In this document: positions 1 through 7,764 of the stretch, piece after piece | Layout: each line of letters opens with the position of its first letter | Position numbering within the stretch: the stretch's first letter is position 1 | Assembly: GCF_018613835.1 (NCBI RefSeq) | Contig: NZ_JAGGPM010000008.1 | Coordinates: 1 to 64,000, forward strand | Reading direction: 5' to 3' | DNA: 64,000 bases | Source: Arthrobacter sp. ISL-5 | Lineage (GTDB): Bacteria; Actinomycetota; Actinomycetes; Actinomycetales; Micrococcaceae | The notes under the pieces: model-generated | The model's database searches: none | Seen by the model: only the letters and a program-made list of their open reading frames with translations | Told to the model about the DNA's origin: nothing | Made by a program: the position numbers and the translations under genes

Positions 1-386
1 GGTATCTTCTCCTGCAGCCACGTCCAACCTCTCTTTGCGCGCATGCATCGGCGCCCTCAGGTCCGGCAGGGTAGCTGCCCGGCGTGAACGCGACGTGTGC
101 GACATATCGGTTACAACAGCCCGGTCATGTGCGCCGGGCAGGGTTCTATCTCGTCTACGACTGCTTATTCATCCAGGGCGGTCGCCCCGCAGGCATAGAT
201 GTCAACAGTCACTCTAGCTCTGACGGCTTGCCGATGCGTAGCCGCGCCTGACGCCCCTGCCGTATTTGACCGTCATACTGGTTGTGTGACGCAGAATAAG
301 CCGCACCGCGGCCGCACTAGCTTGAAGCACACGCCCAAAGGGTGTTGGCTTGGAGTAATCGATATCACCATTCATAGGAGGAACAC
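1..386. other. Divergent intergenic region, probably aceE / DUF3052
   Basis: No convincing gene is seen here. On the minus strand an AGGAG ribosome-binding motif lies at 8-12, pointing leftward, so a minus-strand gene should start just outside the window. In mycobacteria the DUF3052-ahpE pair sits close to aceE (pyruvate dehydrogenase E1), so aceE is the likely identity; this is inference from synteny. On the plus strand a TTGACC hexamer at about 268 may be part of the promoter for the gene at 387. Short open frames in this stretch lack ribosome-binding sites and resemble no known protein. Confidence 0.5.
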
Positions 387-806
387 GTGAGCGAGGCCGA
401 CGCCGCCACTTCGGTAAATGTGGCGGAAAAATTGGGTTTCAAGAACGGGGATCTGATTCAGGAGTTCGGTTACGACGACGACGTCGACTTCGACTTGCGT
501 GACGACATAGAGGATCTCACCGGGTCCGAGCTCCTGGACGAAGACGACCATGACGTTGTTGATGCCGTCATTTTCTGGTGGCGGGACGGCGACGGGGACC
601 TGGTTGACACGCTCGTGGATTCACTGACCACGCTTAGCGAGAACGGTGTGGTCTGGGTGCTGACGCCGAAGTCGGGGAGGCCCGGTTACGTGTCCCCGGG
701 GGAGATCCAGGAAGCTGCACCCACAGCGGGGCTTCACCTGACTACGTCAGCGGGTGTGTCCAAGGACTGGAGCGCCACGCGCCTGGTCACCAGGAAGAAC
801 AAGTGA
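387..806 (+). CDS. DUF3052 family protein
   Basis: A 139-residue acidic soluble protein of unknown function. The GTG start has a strong AGGAGG at 376-381, five bases upstream. The N-terminal half has an aspartate-rich run around residues 31-56, and the middle holds the family-typical stretch with [10 protein letters not shown]. No signal peptide or membrane segment is visible. The stop codon overlaps the GTG start of the peroxiredoxin gene (GTGA at 803-806), so the two are translationally coupled. The same pair occurs in mycobacteria next to aceE. The function is not established; conserved linkage to a peroxiredoxin suggests, but does not show, a redox-related role. Confidence 0.85.
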   Translation: MSEADAATSVNVAEKLGFKNGDLIQEFGYDDDVDFDLRDDIEDLTGSELLDEDDHDVVDAVIFWWRDGDGDLVDTLVDSLTTLSENGVVWVLTPKSGRPGYVSPGEIQEAAPTAGLHLTTSAGVSKDWSATRLVTRKNK

Positions 807-1300
807 CGGCACCTGGTTCCGTTGCTACAACGGAAGTCGTTGGCGTGCCCGCGGTAGGCGAGCAGGCTCCGGATTTCACGTTGGTGAACCAGTTTGGCGA
901 GCCAGTCCGGCTGGCGGACTTCCGTGGGCGCAACGTGGTCCTGGTCTTCTATCCGTTCGCATTCTCCGGCATCTGTACCGGCGAGTTGTGCGAGATCCGG
1001 GACAACCTGGCCGTGTTCGAACATTCCGACGCCGAAGTGCTGGCAGTCTCGGTGGACAGCAAGTTCGCCCTGCGGGCGTACGCCGAGCAAGAGGGCTACG
1101 GCTTCAGCCTGCTGGCTGACTTCTGGCCGCATGGCGCTGTGGCTGAAAAGTACGGCGTCTTTGACGCTGAAAGCGGAATGGCGCGCCGGGGGACCTTCAT
1201 CATCGACGGCGGCGGCACAGTCCGGTACGTCGTGGTCAACCCTCGGGGACAGGCGCGTGACCTCGGCGAATACCGCCGGGTGCTGGCAGGTCTGGCTTAG
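803..1300 (+). CDS. ahpE: Peroxiredoxin, AhpE type
   Basis: A 165-residue thiol peroxidase that reduces hydrogen peroxide, peroxynitrite or organic peroxides in the cytoplasm. The thioredoxin-fold core starts near residue 20 (VGEQAPDF). The peroxidatic cysteine is Cys58 in [14 protein letters not shown] second cysteine, Cys63, follows five residues later; mycobacterial AhpE has a single cysteine, so Cys63 could be resolving or simply structural. The GTG start overlaps the stop of the DUF3052 gene. Electrons probably come from mycothiol/mycoredoxin as described for mycobacterial AhpE; that is inference. Confidence 0.9.
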   Translation: MTAPGSVATTEVVGVPAVGEQAPDFTLVNQFGEPVRLADFRGRNVVLVFYPFAFSGICTGELCEIRDNLAVFEHSDAEVLAVSVDSKFALRAYAEQEGYGFSLLADFWPHGAVAEKYGVFDAESGMARRGTFIIDGGGTVRYVVVNPRGQARDLGEYRRVLAGLA

Positions 1301-1309
1301 GTCCGAGCC

Positions 1310-2239
1310 ATGGATCAGCGGCGGACCGGCATAGGCCTGACAGGGTTTGCCAGCCTGCCGCCCGTGCCACGGGCCCAGCCGTCTGCCGGTGATCTTGAAG
1401 TTCTGGGCGGCATCAAGGCCCTCCTGTCCGGGCTGCGCATGGCGCTCCTGACGGGAGCCGGGCTGAGCACGGATTCGGGGATCCCAGACTATCGGGGGCC
1501 CGATTCGCCGCCGAGGTCGCCCATGACCTACCAGGAGTTCGTGGGGGACGCGGCGAACCGGCAACGGTACTGGGCGCGGAACCACATCGGCTGGTCCCAC
1601 GTCCGCCGGGCTGATCCCAATGCCGGCCACGCCGCGGTTACCGCGCTGGAGCGGCGGGGACTCCTCACGGGGCTGATCACGCAGAATGTTGACAGGCTGC
1701 ATGAGGATGCCGGCAGCGTGAACGTGGTTGACCTGCACGGCCGTTTTGACCAGGTGATCTGCCTCGACTGCAAGCGTACTTACTCCCGGCAACTTCTCGC
1801 GGCCGTGCTGGAGGAGCTGAATCCGGGCTTCCTGCGCCGGGCATTGGAATCCGGAGCGGGTGAAATCGCGCCGGACGCCGACGCCACGGTCGAGGACTCG
1901 CAACTGATCGGCGGCTTCGTGGTTGCACGGTGCCCTGCCTGCGGCGGTGTCCTCAAGCCCGACTTCGTATACTTCGGCGAAAACGTCCCGAAAGAGCGGG
2001 TCGAACGTGCCTACGCCATGGTGGACGAGGCCGGCGCGCTGCTGGTCGCAGGTTCTTCCCTCAGTGTCATGAGCGGGCTGCGCTTTGTCCGGCATGCCGC
2101 GAAACAGGGCAAGCCCGTGGTCATCATTAACCGCGGTGAGACACGCAGCGATGACCTGGCAACCATCAAGCTCGCGGCCGGGGTCAGTGAAACCCTTGCC
2201 TGGCTGGCCGCGGAGCTGCCGGGACTTCCGGCGCCCTGA
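1310..2239 (+). CDS. NAD-dependent protein deacylase, Sir2 family
   Basis: A 309-residue sirtuin that would remove acyl groups from lysines using NAD+. The NAD-binding motif GAGLSTDSGIPDYRG is at residues 49-63, TQNVD at about 124-128, and the catalytic histidine is His143 in DLHG. Two zinc-binding pairs are present, CLDC (151/154) and CPAC (208/211), separated by a roughly 50-residue insert. This pattern resembles SIRT4-like (class II) sirtuins. It begins 9 bases after ahpE and is probably in the same operon. No strong ribosome-binding site is seen before 1310, and the first 35 or so residues look non-conserved, so a later start is possible. Confidence 0.9.
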   Translation: MDQRRTGIGLTGFASLPPVPRAQPSAGDLEVLGGIKALLSGLRMALLTGAGLSTDSGIPDYRGPDSPPRSPMTYQEFVGDAANRQRYWARNHIGWSHVRRADPNAGHAAVTALERRGLLTGLITQNVDRLHEDAGSVNVVDLHGRFDQVICLDCKRTYSRQLLAAVLEELNPGFLRRALESGAGEIAPDADATVEDSQLIGGFVVARCPACGGVLKPDFVYFGENVPKERVERAYAMVDEAGALLVAGSSLSVMSGLRFVRHAAKQGKPVVIINRGETRSDDLATIKLAAGVSETLAWLAAELPGLPAP

Positions 2240-2321
2240 CCCGGATTGGCGTTTCAGGGCTCTGATCCGGTAGAGTCTATGTTCGTTGGTTCGAGCGCTT
2301 CGGTGCGAAAACCGGCAGAAT

Positions 2322-2397
2322 GGGTCTTTAGCTCAGCTGGTAGAGCGCCACGTTTACACCGTGGATGTCATCGGTTCGATCCCGGTAGGACCCACCA
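2322..2397 (+). tRNA. tRNA-Val (anticodon TAC)
   Basis: The acceptor stem GGGTCTT pairs with the 3' end, the D-arm contains AGCTCAGCTGGTAGAGC, the anticodon loop is TTTACAC (anticodon TAC, valine), and the T-arm contains GGTTCGATCCC. The 3' CCA is encoded at 2395-2397. A terminator hairpin follows immediately. Confidence 0.97.
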
Positions 2398-2400
2398 CGA

Positions 2401-2444
2401 AAACCCCGCCCCGCAGGCCTGTCAGCCTGCCGGGCGGGGTTTTG
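2401..2444 (+). terminator. Terminator after tRNA-Val
   Basis: A strong GC-rich hairpin: ACCCCGCCC and GCAGGC on the left arm pair with GCCTGC and GGGCGGGGT on the right, followed by a short T-run (TTTTGTG). It starts a few bases after the tRNA CCA end. Confidence 0.85.
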
Positions 2445-2557
2445 TGTTTCCCTGGGGTTTCGCGGGGATGTCCTTCCGCGGACACGCCGGGCCCTGAAAT
2501 GCCCGACCCTGAAATGCCTGACCCATTAGTGTCAGTGCCCCTCCATAGTCTGCGGGC

Positions 2558-2848
2558 ATGGAACATGTGCTGGTGAGAACCTCTACCGATGGCCGGCCCG
2601 GCGCCGTCATCCGTGGCGGACGTGAGTGGACTGTCGGGGCTGAGCCGGTCCGCTGGTTTGAACGCGTCAGCTGGTGGGAGGCCGAGCGCAGAATGCCCCT
2701 GGGCCTAAGTCGCGTGGACGTGGAGGTGTGGCGTCTTCAGGCGAGATTGGGCCGGAACGAAGAGTCGGCCCTGACCACCATGGAGATCATGCGCGACGGC
2801 CTGGGCGGCGGCTGGAAGCTGCGGAGCGCCATTGCGGATGCGGCCTGA
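2558..2848 (+). CDS. Hypothetical protein, DUF6504-like
   Basis: A 96-residue protein with the segment PVRWFERVSWWE near residues 28-39 and VWRLQARLG near 55-63, a pattern seen in small actinobacterial proteins grouped as DUF6504. The family assignment is from memory and tentative. The ATG is supported by a TAGTCT hexamer at 2546-2551 exactly six bases upstream, the leaderless arrangement found repeatedly in this window. No signal peptide or membrane segment is visible. The gene stands alone between the tRNA-Val terminator and the hairpin at 2856. Function unknown. Confidence 0.65.
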   Translation: MEHVLVRTSTDGRPGAVIRGGREWTVGAEPVRWFERVSWWEAERRMPLGLSRVDVEVWRLQARLGRNEESALTTMEIMRDGLGGGWKLRSAIADAA

Positions 2849-2855
2849 AATTGGA

Positions 2856-2902
2856 TAAGCCTTCCACCGCGACTATTGGGGGATGCCGCGGTGGAAGGCT
2901 TA
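2856..2902 (+). terminator. Perfect 16-bp hairpin terminator
   Basis: TAAGCCTTCCACCGCG at 2856-2871 is perfectly complementary to CGCGGTGGAAGGCTTA at 2887-2902, with a 15-base loop. It begins 7 bases after the stop of the gene at 2558-2848. No long T-run follows, but the A/T-ended symmetrical arms would allow termination in either direction. Confidence 0.7.
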
Positions 2903-3042
2903 ACTTGAATATACCGTGAACATTTGGAAACACGAAACTGTTTCGCCGTGCCGTCGGCAAATGACATTAACGGCCCCCGATTGGCAGCATCACGCCTTCA
3001 GCTTCGACGCCCAACGCTGATTCCACTGACGACCAAAGCCAT

Positions 3043-3072
3043 TATGATGGTAAGTGTTCAGCCAAATGAACA
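3043..3072 (+). promoter_or_regulatory. Promoter and probable self-operator of the IclR gene
   Basis: A consensus -10 hexamer TATGAT lies at 3043-3048. Just downstream, at about +1 to +18, is the perfect palindrome TGTTCA-N6-TGAACA (3055-3072). IclR-family repressors commonly bind such inverted repeats at their own promoter. A near-identical site (TGTTCA-N6-TGAATA) lies at 6752-6769 in the same cluster, which supports a shared regulator. Confidence 0.6.
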
Positions 3073-3155
3073 GATGCGGACCTCCGCTGTGTTTGGCATG
3101 GCTGGTCGCCGAAGCTGCCCGCGCTCTCCGAGCGCGTACCGATTGAAGGAGAATC

Positions 3156-3953
3156 ATGGTCGATTCCCGCGCCCCCCGGCCCAACGACGGATTGGGCAGC
3201 ACCTCGCCGGCGCCGGCCGTCACCAGGGCGGCGGCCGTCCTGGAGGCCCTCGCGGGTTCCGCGATGGGCAGGCTGACCCTCAGTGACTTGGCCCGCGAGC
3301 TGGGCATACCCAAGTCGTCGACGTCCAACCTGCTGCTCGCCCTCGAAGAGGCTCGGCTGATCAGCCGGCAGGGAGCCGAATACACCCTGGGACGAAAGCT
3401 TGTTGAGCTCGGTGCGGCCTACCTGAGCAGGCTCGACGAGGTGCAGGAGTTTTACCGTTTCTGCGAGCAGGCGCCCACGCTGTCCGGGGAAACCGTCCGG
3501 ATTGCCATGCTGGACGGCACCAACGTCATCTATCTCGCGCGGTATGAAGGCCATCCGGCAGTCAGACTGACGTCCAATATCGGCGACAAGATGCCGGTTT
3601 CGCTGTGCGCCGTGGGCAAGGCCCTCATTGCCCGGCTCCATGACCATGACATCGACGCCATGTTCGCCGATGATGCGGAGCTTCCGGTGCTGACCCCGAA
3701 GTCCTTGTGCACGGGCGCAGAACTCAAGGCCCAGCTCCGGGAGATCCGCGAGAAGGGCTATGCATTCGAAGATGAGGAATCCACCACCGGCGTGGTCTGT
3801 CTCGCCGTGTCCGTGCCAACCCGCGGCGCTCACGGGCCCAGCCTGGGGCTTTCCGTGACGGCACTGAAGGCGACGTACTCCGAGGAGCAGGGCGCCCAAA
3901 TGGTCAAGGAACTCAACGAGCTGGCGAGGTCTTTGGGTAATCCGATGGGCTGA
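3156..3953 (+). CDS. IclR family transcriptional regulator
   Basis: A 265-residue regulator. Residues about 20-80 form the winged helix-turn-helix (LTLSDLARELGIPKSSTSNL is the recognition region), and residues about 95-260 form the IclR effector-binding domain, with the family-typical stretch MPVSLCAVGKALIA and a C-terminal DEESTTGVVCLAVSVP. The ATG is preceded by AAGGAG. A palindrome at its promoter suggests autorepression. It opens a sugar-acid catabolic cluster, so the ligand is likely a sugar acid or its breakdown product; the exact ligand cannot be read from the sequence. Confidence 0.92.
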   Translation: MVDSRAPRPNDGLGSTSPAPAVTRAAAVLEALAGSAMGRLTLSDLARELGIPKSSTSNLLLALEEARLISRQGAEYTLGRKLVELGAAYLSRLDEVQEFYRFCEQAPTLSGETVRIAMLDGTNVIYLARYEGHPAVRLTSNIGDKMPVSLCAVGKALIARLHDHDIDAMFADDAELPVLTPKSLCTGAELKAQLREIREKGYAFEDEESTTGVVCLAVSVPTRGAHGPSLGLSVTALKATYSEEQGAQMVKELNELARSLGNPMG

Positions 3954-4009
3954 ACGGGCCTGCGAGCCGCGTTACATTCGCGCCTTTGCGCGGGCGGCGA
4001 CATCGGGTA

Positions 4010-4047
4010 TTGGCGAGCCGTTCATCATGTTGTACTCTGTTCAACAT
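4010..4047 (+). promoter_or_regulatory. Promoter with overlapping palindromic operator before the permease gene
   Basis: A TTGGCG hexamer (4010-4015) and a TACTCT hexamer (4033-4038) are spaced by 17 bases. A 21-bp imperfect palindrome, ATGTTGTAC-TCT-GTTCAACAT (4027-4047, 8 of 9 arm positions match), covers the -10. Binding there would block transcription of the permease gene, which starts about 77 bases downstream. It differs in layout from the TGTTCA-N6-TGAACA sites of this cluster, so it may be read by the IclR protein in another way or by a different regulator. Confidence 0.5.
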
Positions 4048-4123
4048 AGTGACCGACGCCATGGCGTGTTGCCGCTATCCCACCAGGCCAACGGGGGCCT
4101 GTTGTGTCTTTGAGGGAGTGCTT

Positions 4124-5473
4124 GTGACTACTCGTACTGATTCACCGCTGGCTGATGCGGACGGCGCCGTCGTCGAACCGGAACAGCTGCGGAGGGCAAC
4201 TCTTGCCAGCTCCGTGGGCTCCGCGCTGGAGTACTACGACTTCTACATTTACGGGCTCGCGTCGGCCCTGATCTTCGGGCCGCTGTTCTTCAAGCCGCTC
4301 GGCGACGACGGCGCCCTGATCGCGTCGTTCGCCACCTACGGTGTGGGGTTCGCGGCGCGCCCGTTTGGCGGCGTGATCTTCGGCTACATCGGCGACAGGT
4401 TCGGCCGCAAGATGGTACTCATCCTGACGATCGGGCTGATGGGCACCGCCAGCTTCGCGATCGGCCTGCTTCCCACCTTTGAGCAGGCCGGCATGCTGGG
4501 CGCAGTCCTCCTCGTGACGCTGCGCATCCTGCAGGGGCTCGGCGCCGGAGCCGAGCAGGCCGGCGCCACCACTCTTATTTCGGAAGTCGCACCGCGCCGC
4601 CGTCGTGGTTTCTTCGCTTCCCTGCCGTTCGTCGGAATCCAGCTGGGCACCCTCCTCGGTGCCGGAACCTTCGCGCTGATTGCCATGGCCGACAAAGCCG
4701 TCCTGGAAGGCTGGCTGTGGCGCGTTCCGTTCCTGGCGAGCGTGGTCCTGATTGCGGTGGCTATCTTTATCCGGCTGCGGCTCAAGGAAACCCCGGTCTT
4801 CCAGGAGCTGGAGAAGCACAAGAACGTGGTCAAGAACCCCATCGGGCAGCTGTGGAAGCACTCGAAGAAGAACGTCCTCATCGGCATCGGCCTGCGCATG
4901 GGCGAGAACGGCAACTCTTCGATCTATTCCGCCCTCCTGATCGCATTCCTTGCGGCGAAGGACGGCGTCTTCCCCGGCGACAAGTTCATCGGGCCGGTGG
5001 GACTTCTGATCGCCGCAGGCTTCGCCGCCATCATGGTGGTCACATTCGGAGCACTGTCGGACAGGTTCGGCCGTGTGCCGGTCTACCGCTACGGCGCGCT
5101 GTTCCAGGCCGTCATCGCACTCCCGGCGTTCTACTTGGTCACCCTGGGCAACGTCACACTCGTGTGGGTGGTCATGGTGGTGGGCATCGCCCTGGGCGTC
5201 CAGTCCATGCTCGGCCCGCAGTGCCCCTTGCTGCCTGAGCTTTTCGGCTCCCAGTACCGCTTCACCGGTGTGGCCATGAGCCGCGAGCTCTCGGCTGTCC
5301 TGGCCGGCGGGCTGGTTCCGCTGGTGGGCGCATCCCTCCTGGCGGCAACGGACCACTCCTGGCTGGTGCTGGCGTTCTACTCGCTGGTGCTTGCGCTGAT
5401 CTCCTTTGCCACCACCTTCTTCACTCCTGAGACTGTGGGCCGTGACCTCGTGCTTACGGAGGACGCGAGCTAG
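4124..5473 (+). CDS. MFS transporter, metabolite:H+ symporter (MHS) type
   Basis: A roughly 449-residue membrane protein with about 12 predicted transmembrane segments. The motif SALEYYDFYIYG near the N-terminus and the loop GYIGDRFGRKMVL are typical of the MHS subfamily that imports organic acids (shikimate, oxoglutarate, proline/betaine, citrate). A second copy of the DRFGR loop appears in the C-terminal half (ALSDRFGRVPVYR). The GTG at 4124 is chosen because a GGGAG lies just upstream and the protein then starts at the usual point before helix 1; the frame stays open further upstream. It lies between a regulator and sugar-acid dehydrogenases, so it probably imports the cluster's substrate. 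Confidence 0.88.
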   Translation: MTTRTDSPLADADGAVVEPEQLRRATLASSVGSALEYYDFYIYGLASALIFGPLFFKPLGDDGALIASFATYGVGFAARPFGGVIFGYIGDRFGRKMVLILTIGLMGTASFAIGLLPTFEQAGMLGAVLLVTLRILQGLGAGAEQAGATTLISEVAPRRRRGFFASLPFVGIQLGTLLGAGTFALIAMADKAVLEGWLWRVPFLASVVLIAVAIFIRLRLKETPVFQELEKHKNVVKNPIGQLWKHSKKNVLIGIGLRMGENGNSSIYSALLIAFLAAKDGVFPGDKFIGPVGLLIAAGFAAIMVVTFGALSDRFGRVPVYRYGALFQAVIALPAFYLVTLGNVTLVWVVMVVGIALGVQSMLGPQCPLLPELFGSQYRFTGVAMSRELSAVLAGGLVPLVGASLLAATDHSWLVLAFYSLVLALISFATTFFTPETVGRDLVLTEDAS

Positions 5474-5525
5474 CACCACGCCAGCTGGCACCACAGCCCA
5501 GCACCGTACTGCGCTCCAGAACCGT

Positions 5526-5550
5526 GGCCCCTTCCATCCGGGAAGGGGCC
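5526..5550 (+). terminator. Hairpin after the permease gene
   Basis: GGCCCCTTCC (5526-5535) pairs perfectly with GGAAGGGGCC (5541-5550) around a 5-base loop. There is no T-run on the plus strand, so termination strength is uncertain. Confidence 0.5.
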
Positions 5551-5634
5551 GCGGCCTTGTCCCCGCGGCAGGTGCACTAGGCTCGGCCCGGCGCATCCGG
5601 TCTGGCGGCGCGCATGCGGTGCGGCGCACGCAAA

Positions 5635-5666
5635 GGGCGGCTCCTCCGCTTCCGGAGTAGCCGCCC
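5635..5666 (-). terminator. Hairpin after the hydroxyacid dehydrogenase gene
   Basis: GGGCGGCT and CTCCG on the left pair with CGGAG and AGCCGCCC on the right. It lies 31 bases beyond the minus-strand stop at 5697 and, with the hairpin at 5526, separates two convergent genes. Confidence 0.6.
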
Positions 5667-5696
5667 TCAGCTAATTGACCTGCTTGAGCGCCGGGT

Positions 5697-6749
5697 TTAG
5701 TAGAAGTGGACCGTGTCCACGAGGTGGGGGAGTTCGCCGCCGTCGAGGAAGGTCCGCAGGTTGCTGCAGAACCGCTCGGTGATGAGGCGGTTTTCAGCAG
5801 CACTCAGTGCTGACGTGTGCGGCGAGACCATCACCTTGGGGTGGTTCCACAGCGGACTGTCCTGGGGGAGCGGCTCCACGGCGAAAACGTCGAGGCAGGC
5901 GTACGAGACCTGGCCGTTTTCCAGGGCCTCCAGCAGCGCATCCTCGTCCACCACCGTTCCGCGTCCCACGTTCACAAACACGGTGCCGGGTTTCATGGCC
6001 GCGAAAATCTCGCGGTTGAAGAGCTTCTCCGTGTAGGGCGTGCCGGGCAGGGTGTTCACGACGGCGTCGGCCGAGGCCAGCAGGCCGGCCAGGCCGGCGT
6101 TGTCAGCCACTTCTTCGATGCCGTCGATCGGCTCCACGTTGCGCTTGGTCCCGCTGACCTTCATGCCGAGCGCGCGGGCAATCCGAGCCGTTTCGAGGCC
6201 GATCTCACCCAGCCCGGTGACAACCAGCGATGAGCCGTTGACCAGCCGCGTCGGAGTCCGCAGCTCCGGCCAGACCTTGGCGGCCTGGTCCCGGGCAAGC
6301 TCGGCGCTCCGCTTGAACCCGTTGAGGATGCCCAGCGCGGCAAACTCGGCCAGCGGCAGGGCGTGGACTCCCGCGGAGGTGGTCACTTCGAACTTGCCCA
6401 GCGTCTCGGCGTCGAGGCCCGAGGCCTTGACGGCACCGCCCGCCCCGGCGGCCATGGCGTGGATCCACTGCAGGCGCGGGTTTTCCCGCGCTATCCGGGC
6501 CAGTCCGGCAGGACTTTCATTCGGAAAGCCATACAGGATCTGGGCCTTGCCCAGCATCGCCCAGTAGCGCTCCTCCTGCTCGGGGGTGCGCTTGAACACG
6601 GGGTCGCCGGCGTGGTCGGCGGGGAAACGCTCCGGAGGCAGCAGTTCGGGTTCGTGGAGAACGGTCACGGAAGGGTCTACGGCGCGGATGCGTTCCACCA
6701 GCTCGGCTTCGAGCGGGACGGCGATCGCGACAGTGGTTTCAGTCGTCAT
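5697..6749 (-). CDS. D-isomer specific 2-hydroxyacid dehydrogenase
   Basis: A 350-residue cytoplasmic NAD(P)H-dependent enzyme reducing 2-oxoacids or oxidising D-2-hydroxyacids. The nucleotide-binding motif GLGEIGLETA sits near residues 160-170. The catalytic Arg is in VNVGRGTVVDE, the Glu in VFAVEPLP, and the His in VSPHTSALS. Three in-frame ATGs occur (6761, 6758, 6749). The last is preferred because TATGAT lies seven bases before it, giving a leaderless transcript. The gene is divergent from the idonate/gluconate operon and shares an operator with it. The substrate is probably a sugar-derived keto acid; this is inference. Confidence 0.88.
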   Translation of the reverse strand: MTTETTVAIAVPLEAELVERIRAVDPSVTVLHEPELLPPERFPADHAGDPVFKRTPEQEERYWAMLGKAQILYGFPNESPAGLARIARENPRLQWIHAMAAGAGGAVKASGLDAETLGKFEVTTSAGVHALPLAEFAALGILNGFKRSAELARDQAAKVWPELRTPTRLVNGSSLVVTGLGEIGLETARIARALGMKVSGTKRNVEPIDGIEEVADNAGLAGLLASADAVVNTLPGTPYTEKLFNREIFAAMKPGTVFVNVGRGTVVDEDALLEALENGQVSYACLDVFAVEPLPQDSPLWNHPKVMVSPHTSALSAAENRLITERFCSNLRTFLDGGELPHLVDTVHFY

Positions 6750-6751
6750 AG

Positions 6752-6780
6752 TGTTCATCATACTGAATAGGGGCTAGGAT
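6752..6780. promoter_or_regulatory. Divergent promoter with IclR-type operator
   Basis: TGTTCA-N6-TGAATA (6752-6769) is a one-mismatch copy of the palindrome at the IclR gene promoter (3055-3072). It overlaps the minus-strand -10 TATGAT of the hydroxyacid dehydrogenase gene and lies just upstream of a plus-strand -10 TAGGAT (6775-6780) serving the operon at 6832. A further half site, TGAACA, lies at 6783-6788. One bound repressor could therefore control both directions. Confidence 0.6.
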
Positions 6781-6831
6781 ACTGAACAGATTTCCATAGA
6801 TGAACCACGAAGATGTGAGGGTGCGCTGAAT

Positions 6832-7764
6832 ATGAACATACAGAGAGCGGGCTTCGTCGGCCTGGGACTGATGGGGGCGCCCATGGCGGCGAACCTCCTC
6901 CGGAGCGGGTGGTCGGTCACCGCCTGGAACCGCTCGCCCGCCGCGCTGGAGGATTTCAGGCAGAGCGGCGGCGGGGTGGCGGGTGACGTGGCTGCGCTCC
7001 GCGACGAGCCCGTGACCGTTTTCATGCTGCCGGACCTGCGGTACATCGAGGAGGCGGCGGCGGGCCTGCTGGCCAGCTGGGCGGACACCCCTCCGGCACC
7101 CGGCACCGCCCTGGTGGTCATGAGCAGTGTTTCCCCCGAGGGCGTCCGCGAATTCGGCCGCCGCGTCCGGGAAGCCAGCGCAGGCAACGCCGTGGTCGTG
7201 GACGCGCCAGTCAGCGGGGGCACCAAGGGCGCCACAGAGGGAACCCTGGCCATCATGGCCGGAGCCGACGACGAAGCGGACTTCCGCAGGCTGCTGCCGC
7301 TGTTCGAGGCCATGGGGACCACGGTGCGGCTACTGGGCCCGCTCGGTGCCGGATCCCTGGCGAAGGCCTGCAACCAGCTGATCGTGGGAACCACGACGGC
7401 GGCGCTCGCCGAGGCGGCTGAGCTCGCCGAGCGCTCCGGTTTGGAAGTCGAGGCCCTGTACGAGGTCCTGGCCGGCGGACTCGCCGGAAGCCGGGTCCTG
7501 GACATCGTGGGCCCGCGGCTCGTGCACAAGGACTACACGCCCACCGGGCCGGCCAAGTTCATGCACAAGGACCTTTCCTTCGTCGTTGAGTCGGCCGAAG
7601 CGGCAGGGGCCGCAGTCCCCATGGCGAGGGCCGGCGTCGAACTCTACGCAGAACTCAAGCGGCAGGGGCTGGGGGACCAGGACCTCGCCGTCGTAAGGCA
7701 GACCATTTCCAATCTCAGCAGGACAACCGCGGACGCCGCGAAGAGAGGGACCCTTCCAGAATGA
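6832..7764 (+). CDS. NAD(P)-dependent oxidoreductase, 3-hydroxyisobutyrate dehydrogenase family
   Basis: A 310-residue beta-hydroxyacid dehydrogenase. The N-terminal motif GLGLMGAPMAANL binds the cofactor, DAPVSGGTKGA lies near residue 125, and the catalytic lysine is in GSLAKACNQ. Relatives oxidise 3-hydroxyisobutyrate, reduce tartronate semialdehyde, or act on sugar acids. It is the first gene of a tightly coupled trio: its stop overlaps the next ATG (ATGA at 7761-7764). The context favours a role in sugar-acid breakdown, perhaps at the tartronate semialdehyde step, but the substrate is not readable from the sequence. Confidence 0.88.
   Translation: MNIQRAGFVGLGLMGAPMAANLLRSGWSVTAWNRSPAALEDFRQSGGGVAGDVAALRDEPVTVFMLPDLRYIEEAAAGLLASWADTPPAPGTALVVMSSVSPEGVREFGRRVREASAGNAVVVDAPVSGGTKGATEGTLAIMAGADDEADFRRLLPLFEAMGTTVRLLGPLGAGSLAKACNQLIVGTTTAALAEAAELAERSGLEVEALYEVLAGGLAGSRVLDIVGPRLVHKDYTPTGPAKFMHKDLSFVVESAEAAGAAVPMARAGVELYAELKRQGLGDQDLAVVRQTISNLSRTTADAAKRGTLPE

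Noticed and set aside
35..390. Two short plus-strand frames (60 and 63 residues) at the window start
   Set aside because: No ribosome-binding site, no recognisable sequence, and the second overlaps the start of the DUF3052 gene.
734..2095. 453-residue open frame on the minus strand
   Set aside because: It lies antisense to ahpE and the sirtuin, shows no recognisable domain and reflects high G+C third-position bias; long mirror frames are common in such DNA.
5635..5666. Inverted repeats as CRISPR or insertion-sequence ends
   Set aside because: Each is a single hairpin at a gene end; no spaced repeat array and no transposase found anywhere in the window.
4142..5803. 553-residue minus-strand frame over the permease gene
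   Set aside because: Antisense to a clear MFS transporter; its sequence is rich in His/Gln/Glu/Asp repeats typical of mirrored membrane-protein codons.
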